Assembly (NCBI GenBank): GCA_020851455.1
Contig: JADZCT010000039.1
Location: 1-64,000 of the forward strand
DNA: 64,000 nt
Source: Gemmatimonadaceae bacterium
Lineage (GTDB): Bacteria; Gemmatimonadota; Gemmatimonadetes; Gemmatimonadales; Gemmatimonadaceae
Direction: 5' to 3'
Part shown: positions 52,025-61,061 of the stretch, in pieces
How positions within the stretch are numbered: the first letter of the stretch is position 1
How the letters are laid out: each line of letters begins with the position of its first letter
Program-made: the position numbers and the translations under genes
Notes under the pieces: generated by a model
Seen by the model: only the letters and a program-made list of their open reading frames with translations
The model's database searches: none
Told to the model about the DNA's origin: nothing

Positions 52025-52509
52025 GCGCCGGGCGATGAGCCGCCGGTTTGCGCGCCGGCGCCGCCGGAAGGGCGCGTCCAGCGCCGCACGTTCAGCGCGA
52101 CGATCACCCCACCCAGCGCGAGAATCGCGGCCGGGAGCAGGTATGCAAGCAGATTGAATCCCCGGGCGCGCGGCTCCAGGAGGATGAACTCCCCGTACTT
52201 CGACAGGAAGTAGCCGCGGACTTCGGCGTCGGACTTGCCCTCGGCAACCTGGCTCTTGATGAGCGCGCGCATCTGCTGCGCGAGCTCGGAGGGCGAGTCC
52301 TGTATCGAGAGCCCCTGGCATACCGGACACCTGAGCGAGCCGGCAAGCGCGGTGGTGCGCGCCTCGACGACGGAGTCGGGGAGGGCTGGCGCGGCCCGGC
52401 CGGCCGGGTCGGCCGACCGCGGCTGCTGCGCCGGGAGCGATGCGCCGACGAGCAGGATGCCGGCGAGCCGCAGCCAGCGGGCACGGCGCAGTGGCGGCAA
52501 GGCGGTCAT
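52021..52509 (-). CDS. ccmH: Cytochrome c-type biogenesis protein CcmH
   Basis: LRCPVCQGLSIQDSPSELAQQMRALIKSQVAEGKSDAEVRGYFLSKYGEFILLEPRARG. Confidence 0.95.
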   Translation of the reverse strand: MTALPPLRRARWLRLAGILLVGASLPAQQPRSADPAGRAAPALPDSVVEARTTALAGSLRCPVCQGLSIQDSPSELAQQMRALIKSQVAEGKSDAEVRGYFLSKYGEFILLEPRARGFNLLAYLLPAAILALGGVIVALNVRRWTRPSGGAGAQTGGSSPGA

Positions 52510-53093
52510 TCGCCCTTCGGCCCGGAGGCCGCTGGTGTCGCGGCGGCAAGTATCGAGTCCACCTTCGCCGTAAGCAGGCCGGCCCAGATAGGCCCGGTGT
52601 GCTTATAGGCAATCTTTCCGGAGGGGTCTATGACGAACGTCTCGGGCACGCCGTAGAGGCCGTAGTCAATCGCGGCGCGGGCTCCCGGGTCATCGAGCGC
52701 CGGATAGGCTTCCCCGCCCCGCTGGGCGACCCACTGGCGGCCGGCGTCCTTCACGTCGTTGTAGAGGACGCCAACGAACTGCACGGGCTTGCCGGCGAGC
52801 TGGCGGGCGGCAAGCGAGAGATCCTGGTGCTCGGTGACGCACTCGAGACACCACGAAGCCCAGAAGTTGAGCACCACGACCTTGCCACGGAGCGCCGCGA
52901 GCGACACTGTGTCGCCCACGTTGCGGGCATGCGCGCCTTCACCGGGGATGAAAACCTCGAGCGCAAATTCCGGTGCCTGCCGCCCCGGGAGCGGGGACGG
53001 AATCTCGCGAGGATCCTTCGTCAGGCCCCAGGCCAGCAGCACAATGAACGGCGCGGCAACCGCCGCGGCGACAGCGGATCGCTTCCAGTTCAT
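52506..53093 (-). CDS. ccmG: Thiol:disulfide interchange protein CcmG/DsbE (TlpA-like)
   Basis: MNWKRSAVAAAVAAPFIVLLAWGLTKDPREIPSPLPGRQAPEF; NFWASWCLEC. Confidence 0.93.
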   Translation of the reverse strand: MNWKRSAVAAAVAAPFIVLLAWGLTKDPREIPSPLPGRQAPEFALEVFIPGEGAHARNVGDTVSLAALRGKVVVLNFWASWCLECVTEHQDLSLAARQLAGKPVQFVGVLYNDVKDAGRQWVAQRGGEAYPALDDPGARAAIDYGLYGVPETFVIDPSGKIAYKHTGPIWAGLLTAKVDSILAAATPAASGPKGE

Positions 53094-55042
53094 CCCAACC
53101 TCCGCGCCGGCCACCCTGCGATGAGCGCCCCAAGGCAGATGATCCCGCCGCCCGTCCAGATCCACGGCACGAGGGGCTCGCTGATGATCTTGATCGTTGC
53201 GGTTGATCCGTCCTGCGCGAACGACATCAGATTCATGTAGACGTCACCCACCGGCGTGCTCCGGACGTCGGGCGTCGGCACCGGCTGCTGCGACATCGGA
53301 TAGATGTTCATCCGCGGCGACATCGTCGCGTAGGGCTGTCCGTCGCGGAGCAGTTCCACCGTCGCGCCGATCACCGCCCGCTGCGGCTCCTCGCGGGCCC
53401 ATACGTCGTTCAGCCGCGCGTTGACCGACCCAAGGGTGAGCACCTCCCCCGGCTTCAGCGTAGCTTCACGCTCGCTGCGAAGCGTGGAGCTTGCAGCCAC
53501 CCCGATGGCCGCGACGAAGATCCCCATGTGCGCCACGTAGCCGCCGTAGCGCCTCCGGTTGCCGGCAACCAGGCGCGCGAGGGCCACGGGCACGGTTTCA
53601 CCATGGGCCGTGCGGCGGGCGCGCACCCCGGTCACGAACTCGGCAATATTGAGCGTCGCGGCGAAGCCCGCGAGCGCGAACGCGAGGATGCCATACGCGC
53701 TGCGGGCGCCGGCCGCGGCCGCGAGCGCGCTGAGCAGCACGCCGACTGCCGCGCCGGGAATCATCTTGCGCCGGAGCGCCGGCCAGTCGCCCCGCCGCCA
53801 CGGGAGCGCCGGGCCCACTCCCATGAGGAACAGCAGCGCGACGACGAGCGGCAGCGTCATCCGGTTGAAGAACGGCTCGCCGACACTCACCTTGACGCCA
53901 CGGAACGCTTCCGCAACGAGCGGGAAGAGCGTGCCGATGAGCACGGTGAACATGAATGCCGTGAGCAGGAGGTTGTTGAGGAGAAAAACCGTCTCGCGCG
54001 AGAGCGGCGCGTCGAGCCGGCCCTCGGTGTGGAGCTTGTCGGAGCTGCCAGCCACGAGCACGGCGGATCCGATCAGGACGAGCGCGATGAAGCCGAGGAA
54101 GTAGTAACCGATCGGTCCCTGCGTGAACGCGTGAACCGAGGAGATGATGCCGCTTCGCGTGAGGAACGTGCCGAGGATCGTGAGGACGAAGGTCACGACC
54201 ATGAGGTTCACGTTCCAGAGTTTCAGCATCCCCCGCCGCTCCTGGACCATCACGGAGTGCAGGTACGCGGTAGCGGTGAGCCAGGGAATGAACGAGGCAT
54301 TCTCGACGGGGTCCCATGCCCAGTAGCCGCCCCAGCCGAGCACCTCGTACGACCACCACATCCCGGCGACGATCGCGGCGCTGAGGAATCCCCACGCCAG
54401 CAGCGTCCAGCGCCGCGTGAGGCGGATCCACTCCTCGTCCTGCTTCGCGCCCGTGATGAGCGCGGCGACGGCGAAGGCGAACGGCACCGACATCCCCACA
54501 TAGCCCAGGTAGAGGAGCGGCGGGTGGACCGCCATGAGGATGTGGTTCTGGAGCAGCGGGTTGGGGCCGGGGCCGTCGGGCGGCGCAGGGCTTACGAGGT
54601 GGAAGGGATTGGCCGGCCCGGTGAGCAGGACGTGGAAGAACAGGGCAATCACGAGCAGCACTGCCGACGCGTACGGCACGAGGTTCCCGGGCCGGTTGCG
54701 GTTGGCATAGACGACGAGCGCGCTGTAGAGCGCGAGCACCCACGCCCAGAAGAGGATCGAGCCCTCGAGCGCGCCCCAGACCGATATGATCGTGAAGAAG
54801 ACAGGCGTCGCGCGGCTCCCGACCTGCGCCACGTACGAGATGGAAAAGTCGTGGGTGACGAGCGCGAAGATCATCGCCGCGATCGCGACGGTGACGAGGG
54901 CGAAGTTGGAATACACGGCAGCCCGCGCGATGGCCACCCACTCCCGCCTTCCCCGCGCGATCGCGATGGGCGCCACTATCCCGCCCACCGCACTGACTGC
55001 CAGCGCGAACCAGAGCGCGTCGAGCGCGATCAGCCGGGTCAC
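53090..55042 (-). CDS. ccmF: Heme lyase CcmF/CcsA
   Basis: 650 aa; WWSYEVLGWGGYWAWDPVENASFIPWLTATAYLHS. Confidence 0.97.
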   Translation of the reverse strand: MTRLIALDALWFALAVSAVGGIVAPIAIARGRREWVAIARAAVYSNFALVTVAIAAMIFALVTHDFSISYVAQVGSRATPVFFTIISVWGALEGSILFWAWVLALYSALVVYANRNRPGNLVPYASAVLLVIALFFHVLLTGPANPFHLVSPAPPDGPGPNPLLQNHILMAVHPPLLYLGYVGMSVPFAFAVAALITGAKQDEEWIRLTRRWTLLAWGFLSAAIVAGMWWSYEVLGWGGYWAWDPVENASFIPWLTATAYLHSVMVQERRGMLKLWNVNLMVVTFVLTILGTFLTRSGIISSVHAFTQGPIGYYFLGFIALVLIGSAVLVAGSSDKLHTEGRLDAPLSRETVFLLNNLLLTAFMFTVLIGTLFPLVAEAFRGVKVSVGEPFFNRMTLPLVVALLFLMGVGPALPWRRGDWPALRRKMIPGAAVGVLLSALAAAAGARSAYGILAFALAGFAATLNIAEFVTGVRARRTAHGETVPVALARLVAGNRRRYGGYVAHMGIFVAAIGVAASSTLRSEREATLKPGEVLTLGSVNARLNDVWAREEPQRAVIGATVELLRDGQPYATMSPRMNIYPMSQQPVPTPDVRSTPVGDVYMNLMSFAQDGSTATIKIISEPLVPWIWTGGGIICLGALIAGWPARRLG

Positions 55043-55512
55043 GCGCCGCTGCCCTTGATCAGCGAGCGGTACATCTCCTGCGGCTTCTGGCCCTCCTTGG
55101 GCGGCCGGTACTCGTTCGAGTGCTTGATCATCAGGTTCGTGCTCTGGAAGACGCTGTCGCGGCCGAGCCGGCCCTCGACCACCACGCCCATGCCGTCGCG
55201 GAACATCTGCGGCGGCGCGCCCTTCGAGTTGACGCGCACGACTTGTGTGGTATCAACGTCCATCACCTGGAACTCGAGCTTGAGCGTCTTCTCGTCCCAC
55301 TTCACCGACCCGGGACGTACCTCGCCGCCGAGGCGTACTGGCTTGTCAACGACCTCGGTGCCCTTGGCCAGCAGTTCGCCCGGGGTGAGGAAGAAGACCA
55401 CATTCTGGTCGAGGTTGCCGAAGATGAGCCATGCAAAGGCGCCCAGCAGAACGGCAAGGGCCGCAATGACGCCCAGTCGCCTGCGCTTGTGGCGTCCGTT
55501 GGATTCCGTCAC
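55039..55512 (-). CDS. ccmE: Heme chaperone CcmE, GTG start
   Basis: (V)TESNGRHKRRRLGVIAALAVLLGAFAWLIFGNLDQNVVFFLTPGEL; VNSKGAPPQMFRDGMGVVVEG. Confidence 0.93.
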   Translation of the reverse strand: MTESNGRHKRRRLGVIAALAVLLGAFAWLIFGNLDQNVVFFLTPGELLAKGTEVVDKPVRLGGEVRPGSVKWDEKTLKLEFQVMDVDTTQVVRVNSKGAPPQMFRDGMGVVVEGRLGRDSVFQSTNLMIKHSNEYRPPKEGQKPQEMYRSLIKGSGA

Positions 55513-55658
55513 CTTGCACCCCCGACAGAACGGGCATGGTCGAGGGCGGCGCGCGCGCGGGCGTTGGCCGCGCGCAGGCGCAGGAGATAGCCGATCACGG
55601 TCGCCCACGTCACCGCGTAAGCGCCAATCACGAAGGACAGGTTGTTGCCGCTACCCAC
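55509..55658 (-). CDS. ccmD: CcmD-like small membrane protein, GTG start
   Basis: 49 aa, below the ORF-track size cut-off: (V)GSGNNLSFVIGAYAVTWATVIGYLLRLRAANARARAALDHARSVGGAR*; TM then basic tail; overlaps ccmC and ccmE ends. Confidence 0.8.
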   Translation of the reverse strand: MGSGNNLSFVIGAYAVTWATVIGYLLRLRAANARARAALDHARSVGGAR

Positions 55659-56373
55659 GGGCTGCTCCTCCGAGCACGGCGGCCTGCAGCGTCTGCTCGG
55701 CCACGCGCTCCGTCAATGCCGCCTCGTAACGGCGGCGGATGAAATAGATGCACAGGAAAAGGATCGCGAACGCGTTGAGCCGGAGACTCAGGGTGTACGC
55801 CGGGTCGAGCGTGCTCGGCGCCGACTGCACCTGGTGGAGCGTGCGCCACCAGCGCACGGACATGTACACCACCGGGTAGTTGATGGCGCCGAAGATGCCC
55901 GCCGCCGCGCTCCACTGCGCGCGACGCTCGGGCTCCTCGACGAAGGCGCGAAGGGCAAGATACCCCGCGAACACGAGGAACATGATCAGCGTCGAGGTGA
56001 GCCGCGCGTCCCACGTCCACCAGACGCCCCAAGTGGGACGCCCCCATATCATGCCGAGCGCGAGCGTCAGACCGTTCAGCACCGTGCCCACCTCGGCGGC
56101 CGATGCGGCAACCAGGTCGTTGCGCTCGTCGCGCTTCCACAGGTACCGGAGACTGTAGATCGCCACGAGCAGATAGCAGATCCCCATGTTCCATGCCGCG
56201 GGGACGTGTATGTAGAGGATCTTCTGCAGGTCGCCCATATCGCGGTCAGGCGGCGAGATGGCGATGGAAATCGCCTGGGCGGCAATGAGGAACACAATCG
56301 AGAACCAGCCGAACCAGGCCCAGCGGCCCGGCTTGGGCGCTTCGAGAATCATGGGAGCGGCAGAAGTATTCAT
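55651..56373 (-). CDS. ccmC: Heme exporter CcmC
   Basis: LQKILYIHVPAAWNMGICYLLVAIYSLRYLWKRDERNDLVAASAAEVGTVLNGLTLALGMIWGRPTWGVWWTWDARLTSTLIMF. Confidence 0.97.
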   Translation of the reverse strand: MNTSAAPMILEAPKPGRWAWFGWFSIVFLIAAQAISIAISPPDRDMGDLQKILYIHVPAAWNMGICYLLVAIYSLRYLWKRDERNDLVAASAAEVGTVLNGLTLALGMIWGRPTWGVWWTWDARLTSTLIMFLVFAGYLALRAFVEEPERRAQWSAAAGIFGAINYPVVYMSVRWWRTLHQVQSAPSTLDPAYTLSLRLNAFAILFLCIYFIRRRYEAALTERVAEQTLQAAVLGGAARG

Positions 56374-56383
56374 TGAAAAGCCG

Positions 56384-57070
56384 TCACGCCTCGATCACGG
56401 CGTCGAACGCCAGGAACGTGGCAGAGAGAAAGATGGCATCGTACGCAACGAGTAGGCTGATCCACGCGCGGGCATCCCGCATGACGTCGCCGGCCAGCAG
56501 CGCCTTCGTGGCCTCCATGGCTGCCAGCAGCACCGGTACGAGCATGGGGAAGAGAAGGAGCGGGAGCAGCACTTCGCGCGCGCGGCTGCGGCTCGCCATG
56601 GCGGCGTAGAACGTGCCGAGCGTGGTGAGCCCGACCGCGCCCAGGAAGATGACCAGGAGCATGGCCGGCCACGTTGGCGGGACCGCCACGTGGAAAAGCA
56701 CCAGGCTGGCCGCGACCACGATCGCCACCAGGAGGAGCACGAAGACGAAGTTCGCGAGGAGCTTGCCGGCGAAGAGCGAGCGCCGCGACCCGGGGAAGAG
56801 GAGCAAGGCGTCGAGCGCGCCGCCCTCGAGCTCCACCTGGTACGAGCGGTTGAACGCCAGCACGCCGGCGAAGAGCGCAGCGAGCCAGAGCGCACCGGGA
56901 GCCGCCGCGCGAATCGCTTCAGCGTCGGGGCCGAGCGCAAAGCCAAAGAGAACGAGGATCGTGATGCCAAGCGCCGCGACGGAGTTGAAGCCCGCCTTCG
57001 ACCTTCGCTCGGCGGTCAGGTCCTTCCATGCAACCGCCCGTGCCCGCATCCAGTCGTCCCTGAAGGCCAT
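56384..57070 (-). CDS. ccmB: Heme exporter CcmB
   Basis: MAFRDDWMRARAVAWKDLTAERRSKAGFNSVAALGITILVLFGFALGP. Confidence 0.92.
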   Translation of the reverse strand: MAFRDDWMRARAVAWKDLTAERRSKAGFNSVAALGITILVLFGFALGPDAEAIRAAAPGALWLAALFAGVLAFNRSYQVELEGGALDALLLFPGSRRSLFAGKLLANFVFVLLLVAIVVAASLVLFHVAVPPTWPAMLLVIFLGAVGLTTLGTFYAAMASRSRAREVLLPLLLFPMLVPVLLAAMEATKALLAGDVMRDARAWISLLVAYDAIFLSATFLAFDAVIEA

Positions 57071-57789
57071 CAGCGCACCGCCACCGCGGGAGAGGGAGAC
57101 GGTGGGCCAATCGCGTCGAGTACCGGAGGCGGCGCGGCAATCGCCTCCACACGCCCCTCGCGAAGCGCCAGCCACCGGCCAACGACTGGCATTGCGGAGG
57201 CGACATCGTGTACGACCACGAGCGCCGCGCCGCCACGCCCAAGCGTCCTGCGAATGGCGTCGTTGAGCAGCGCAATGCCTTCGGTGTCGAGGTTGTTGTA
57301 CGGCTCGTCGAGAAGCAGCAGACGGGGCTGCTGCACGATAAGCCGCGCGAGCGCCAGCCGTCTCAGCATCCCGCTCGAGAACCCGCGCACGCGGTCGTCA
57401 GCAACGTGGCTCAGGCCAACCCGCTCCAGCGAACTGTCGGCATCCGCCGCGGGACGCCGCAGCATCGTCGCGGCGAAACGCACGTTCTCCCGCGCGGTAA
57501 GGTCGTCGTAAACGCCGGGAACCGGCGAGAAGAAGCCCGCGGCTTCGCGAACGAGATCCGCCTCGCGCACCAGGTCCGCGCCGAACACCGAGGCAGAGCC
57601 CGTCGAAGGCCGGATGAGCGTACAGAGTACACGCAGGAGAGTGCTCTTCCCGGATCCGTTCTGGCCAACGAGGCCAGCGGCCTCGCCGGCGCCGAGGGTG
57701 AACGACACGCCACGCAACACCCATCTGGCGCCAAAGCGCCGTGCGAGCATCCGCGCGTCAATCGCGAGGTCGGCGGAGTCTGAAGTCAC
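57070..57789 (-). CDS. ccmA: Heme ABC exporter ATP-binding protein CcmA
   Basis: GLVGQNGSGKSTLLRVLCTLIRPSTG Walker A; RGFSSGMLRRLALARLIVQQPRLLLLDEPYNNLD signature/Walker B; trimmed from a track ORF that reads through tRNA-Ala. Confidence 0.93.
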   Translation of the reverse strand: MTSDSADLAIDARMLARRFGARWVLRGVSFTLGAGEAAGLVGQNGSGKSTLLRVLCTLIRPSTGSASVFGADLVREADLVREAAGFFSPVPGVYDDLTARENVRFAATMLRRPAADADSSLERVGLSHVADDRVRGFSSGMLRRLALARLIVQQPRLLLLDEPYNNLDTEGIALLNDAIRRTLGRGGAALVVVHDVASAMPVVGRWLALREGRVEAIAAPPPVLDAIGPPSPSPAVAVR

Positions 57790-57802
57790 GCGAATCACGG
57801 CA

Positions 57803-57875
57803 TGGAGCGGACCGGGATCGAACCGGCGACCCCCTGGTTGCAAACCAGGTGCTCTCCCAGCTGAGCTACCGCCCC
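57803..57875 (-). tRNA. tRNA-Ala (anticodon TGC)
   Basis: Reverse strand GGGGCGGTAGCTCAGCTGGGAGAGCACCTGGTTTGCAACCAGGGGGTCGCCGGTTCGATCCCGGTCCGCTCCA; all cloverleaf stems pair. Confidence 0.97.
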
Positions 57876-57973
57876 GTATAGCGTTGAAATGTAACGTGTT
57901 GGAGGGCAACAGAGCGGCTACCCACCACCCCGGTTCACTGGCCTCAGCCCGGCCAGTCTGTTAGTGATTCATT

Positions 57974-58429
57974 ATGACGAACGAACAAGCCACCGACGCC
58001 AGCCCCAGCGTTGTGCTCCCCTGCCAGTTCTGCGGGGCATGGAATCGCGTGCTCACGAGCCGGGCCCGGGACAGGCCGAAGTGCGGAGAGTGCGGGAAGC
58101 CGATGCTCCTGGACCGGCCCTTCCCTCTGAGCGACGAGACGTTCGAGCGGGTGATCGCAGAAGCGGGAGTGCCGGTTCTTGTGGACTTCTACGCCGACTG
58201 GTGCGGCCCGTGCAAGATGATGGCGCCGGAGATTGATGCGTTCGCGGCCAGGAATGCGGGTGAGGTTTTCACCGCAAAGCTGGATACCGACCGGAACCAG
58301 GTCACAGCCCAGCGGTTCAACATCCGCGGGATCCCGACGCTGATCCGCTTTGCAGGCGGAGCCAGGACGGCCGAGCAGTCGGGGGCGATGCGCCTGGCCG
58401 ACATCGAGCGCTTCGCGGGCATCGAATAG
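57974..58429 (+). CDS. trxC: Thioredoxin 2-like protein with N-terminal zinc ribbon
   Basis: LPCQFCGAWNRVLTSRARDRPKCGECGKPMLLDRP; VDFYADWCGPCKMMAPEID. Confidence 0.93.
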   Translation: MTNEQATDASPSVVLPCQFCGAWNRVLTSRARDRPKCGECGKPMLLDRPFPLSDETFERVIAEAGVPVLVDFYADWCGPCKMMAPEIDAFAARNAGEVFTAKLDTDRNQVTAQRFNIRGIPTLIRFAGGARTAEQSGAMRLADIERFAGIE

Positions 58430-58432
58430 GTA

Positions 58433-58464
58433 GGAGCGGGGCGGTGTGGCCACCGCCCCGCTCC
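58433..58464. terminator. Perfect 14-bp hairpin between convergent trxC and actF (terminator-like)
   Basis: GGAGCGGGGCGGTG-TGGC-CACCGCCCCGCTCC; no T-run on either side. Confidence 0.65.
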
Positions 58465-58537
58465 CAGAACCATCGCGTCACGCCTGCCTGGCGACCGAGC
58501 CTGGGAGGGAGACCCCGGCTGGGCCGCCGGCTTCGCG

Positions 58538-59866
58538 CTACTCGTGCGCCGGCAGGGGCTCCATCGTCTTCGGATCCACGGGCACCTGCACCTCGTCACG
58601 GTAGGGCGAGGTCAGCAGCAGTGTGGCGAACTTCGGGAAGGCGTCCATGAACGCTGTGTAGCAGAACCCCCAGACGCCCAGGAAGCCGAGGGTAACCGCG
58701 ATCTCCCAGAAACCGAACGGCGCGTTGGAGACGCTCCCGTACACGGACGGGTAAACCTCGATGTAGCGCTGGAGGTAGATGCCCAGCGCCCCGCAGGCCG
58801 CGAAGAGGAGCATCGTTGGCGAGTACAGCTTCGCCTTCACGGAGAGCAGGCCGAAGAACGGCACGACGAACGCCAGCATGCCCACGGCAACCGTGAACGG
58901 AGTCCACGCACCGATGAGGCGCTGCCGGATGAAATGCGTTTCTTCGGGGACGTTGCCGTACCAGATCACCAGGTACTGGGCGAAGGTGATGTATCCCCAG
59001 AACGCCACGAACGCGAAACAGAGCTTGCCGATGTCGTGGAAGTGGGTCTCGGTGATGAGGTCCTCGGCGCCCAGCCGATTCCTCCAGAAGCGCACCAGGC
59101 CGGAGAGAGCCATCAGCGCCACCAGCCAGCCGCCCATGAACACCTGCCAGCCGTACATCGTGCTGAAGAACATCGGGTCCAGCGTCATTGACTGGTCCCA
59201 TGCGAGCACGATCCAGCCGAAGCCCCAGATGATCGCCATCCAGACGGTGATCTTACCCTGGATGGAGTGCGTGCTGTGAAGCTCGCGCCGTTCCTCGCCG
59301 AACGCGGAGCGCATGCGCGCCCGCAGCCCTGCCGCCCACGAAGATCCCGCTTCAGGCGAGATGCCGACATCGAGGCGCACCGCGTTCCACACGTACCATA
59401 GCTGCAGGATCGCGATGACGGTGAACACCGCGATGGAGCGGATCGTGAAGAACGAATGCCCGAGGTACACCTGCTTCTCATGGGGGAGCGAAGCGAGCGA
59501 GTTCCACCACGGATAGAGGTGCTCGCGCCCGGCGAGGACCATGAGGACGAGCCCGATCCACGCGAACGGGAGGAACGAGACCATTCCGTCGAGGAGCCGG
59601 ACCACGCCGCGCGACCAGCGGGCAGTGGTGATGCGCTGTGCGGCCGCGAACATAACGCCAGCCGACGACGCGACCGTGAAGAACAGCCAGTTGAAGTGGA
59701 ACGCGTGCCAGGCGCGGCTGTTGCCCGTTGCCGCGCCATACGCGAACGTGGCGAGACCCAGGACGGCCAGGATGAGCGAAACGGAGCGGATGCGCCCGCC
59801 CATTGGCGTGGCGCCGGCGGAGATGACACGCTCGCGGTCTGGTGCTGCAGGCGCGTGGGCGCTCAT
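58538..59866 (-). CDS. actF: Alternative complex III subunit ActF (polytopic quinol:cytochrome c oxidoreductase subunit)
   Basis: 442 aa polytopic; position after ActE in ActB-C-D-E-F order. Confidence 0.85.
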   Translation of the reverse strand: MSAHAPAAPDRERVISAGATPMGGRIRSVSLILAVLGLATFAYGAATGNSRAWHAFHFNWLFFTVASSAGVMFAAAQRITTARWSRGVVRLLDGMVSFLPFAWIGLVLMVLAGREHLYPWWNSLASLPHEKQVYLGHSFFTIRSIAVFTVIAILQLWYVWNAVRLDVGISPEAGSSWAAGLRARMRSAFGEERRELHSTHSIQGKITVWMAIIWGFGWIVLAWDQSMTLDPMFFSTMYGWQVFMGGWLVALMALSGLVRFWRNRLGAEDLITETHFHDIGKLCFAFVAFWGYITFAQYLVIWYGNVPEETHFIRQRLIGAWTPFTVAVGMLAFVVPFFGLLSVKAKLYSPTMLLFAACGALGIYLQRYIEVYPSVYGSVSNAPFGFWEIAVTLGFLGVWGFCYTAFMDAFPKFATLLLTSPYRDEVQVPVDPKTMEPLPAHE

Positions 59867-60552
59867 TGACGTGACTCCGGGTTGCGATCCGCATTGCCAT
59901 GGGGGACGGCGTACACGGAAGGCACGGTTGGCCCCATGCGCGTCGCGCCGGGGAGCTTGTCGCCGGTTTCGCCGGGACGGCCCACCGGGCCGGTCGGGAC
60001 TGGTGCGCTGAGCTTTCCCTGCAGCCCGCGAACGTAGTTCACCACGTCCCAGCGGTCAGCTTCCTCGATGCGGTTGTACGTGGGCATCGTCACGCGCCCG
60101 TTGCGAATGATTCCCCAGATGTAGCCGTCGGTGCGTGCCTTGGACACATCGGTGAGGAGACTGGGCGCGAAGCTGTAGGCCGCGTTGGCCTGTCGCAGGG
60201 CGCCATCTCCGTCGCCCGCGTACCCGTGGCAGACCGCGCAGTTGATCGCGTAGTACTTGTGTCCGTTCGCGATCGAGCGCGCATCCGGCGCGACGGGGTT
60301 ATGAAGGCCGCTCATCGAGTCGAGCGTCGCCGGCAGGTTGGCGTAACTCACCACGAAACCGGGCATTTCGCTGCCCGTAGTGGGTACGCTTCCGACCGGG
60401 TTTCCGCGGAAGCCGCGGTTTGCCGCGGAATCCGTGCTGAAGTACTGCCATGGCCCCACGGACGGCTGCTCCTTGAAGTCCGTGAACCAGTCACAGCCGG
60501 TGAGCGAGACGGCGCAGGCGGCGAGCGCGAGCGCGGCCGCACGGCGGCCCAT
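59863..60552 (-). CDS. actE: Alternative complex III subunit ActE (monoheme cytochrome c lipoprotein)
   Basis: MGRRAAALALAACAVSLTGCDWF lipobox; CAVCHGYAGDGDG heme motif; alternative GTG start at 60567. Confidence 0.88.
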   Translation of the reverse strand: MGRRAAALALAACAVSLTGCDWFTDFKEQPSVGPWQYFSTDSAANRGFRGNPVGSVPTTGSEMPGFVVSYANLPATLDSMSGLHNPVAPDARSIANGHKYYAINCAVCHGYAGDGDGALRQANAAYSFAPSLLTDVSKARTDGYIWGIIRNGRVTMPTYNRIEEADRWDVVNYVRGLQGKLSAPVPTGPVGRPGETGDKLPGATRMGPTVPSVYAVPHGNADRNPESRQ

Positions 60553-60556
60553 GATG

Positions 60557-61060
60557 CTACTGGTCACCGCGCACCTCCTCCGCGCCTGCCTGGCGCAGGA
60601 TCGTCTCGGCGTCCCTGAGGCGTTCGGGCGCGCACTCGACCCACACGCCGTAATGCGAACCCGAGAATCTGGGATCGTAGCCAACGGTCATCGTCAGGCG
60701 CGGCACGCGCGCATGGATGAAAAGCCCCGCCACCGTGGAGAGGCCGCCAATGAGCACCATCAGCTCGAAGGCGAAAACAGTGTACGGAATCCAGGTGGAG
60801 ATTGCCTTGCCGCCCACGACGAGCGGCCAGTAGTTCGATCCCCAGATCGAGATCCACCACCCGAACACCGCGCCGGATAGCGCGCCGATCAGCGTGTACA
60901 TACGGACCGGACTGCGCGGCGGCTGCAGCGCGTGCTCGAACTCGTGGCGCGGCGCCGGTGTGAACACGGTAATCCTGCCGACGTTCTGCTTGCGGAGCGC
61001 CGCGATGGCGTTGCAGGCAGCGTCAATCTCGATGAAGGCGCCAAGCATGCCCTGTGCCAT
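60557..61060 (-). CDS. actD: Alternative complex III subunit ActD (DUF3341-like)
   Basis: MAQGMLGAFIEIDAACNAIAALRKQNVGRITVFTPAPRHEFEHAL; two TM segments; overlaps actC stop. Confidence 0.88.
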   Translation of the reverse strand: MAQGMLGAFIEIDAACNAIAALRKQNVGRITVFTPAPRHEFEHALQPPRSPVRMYTLIGALSGAVFGWWISIWGSNYWPLVVGGKAISTWIPYTVFAFELMVLIGGLSTVAGLFIHARVPRLTMTVGYDPRFSGSHYGVWVECAPERLRDAETILRQAGAEEVRGDQ

Positions 61061-61061
61061 G

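Noticed and set aside
53528-55729. 733-aa plus-strand ORF opposite ccmF/ccmE
   Set aside because: Low-complexity antisense translation; ccmF and ccmE on the minus strand carry family motifs.
57790-57909. N-terminal extension of the ccmA ORF across tRNA-Ala
   Set aside because: The extension translates the tRNA gene; a GTG start at 57789 gives a normal CcmA.
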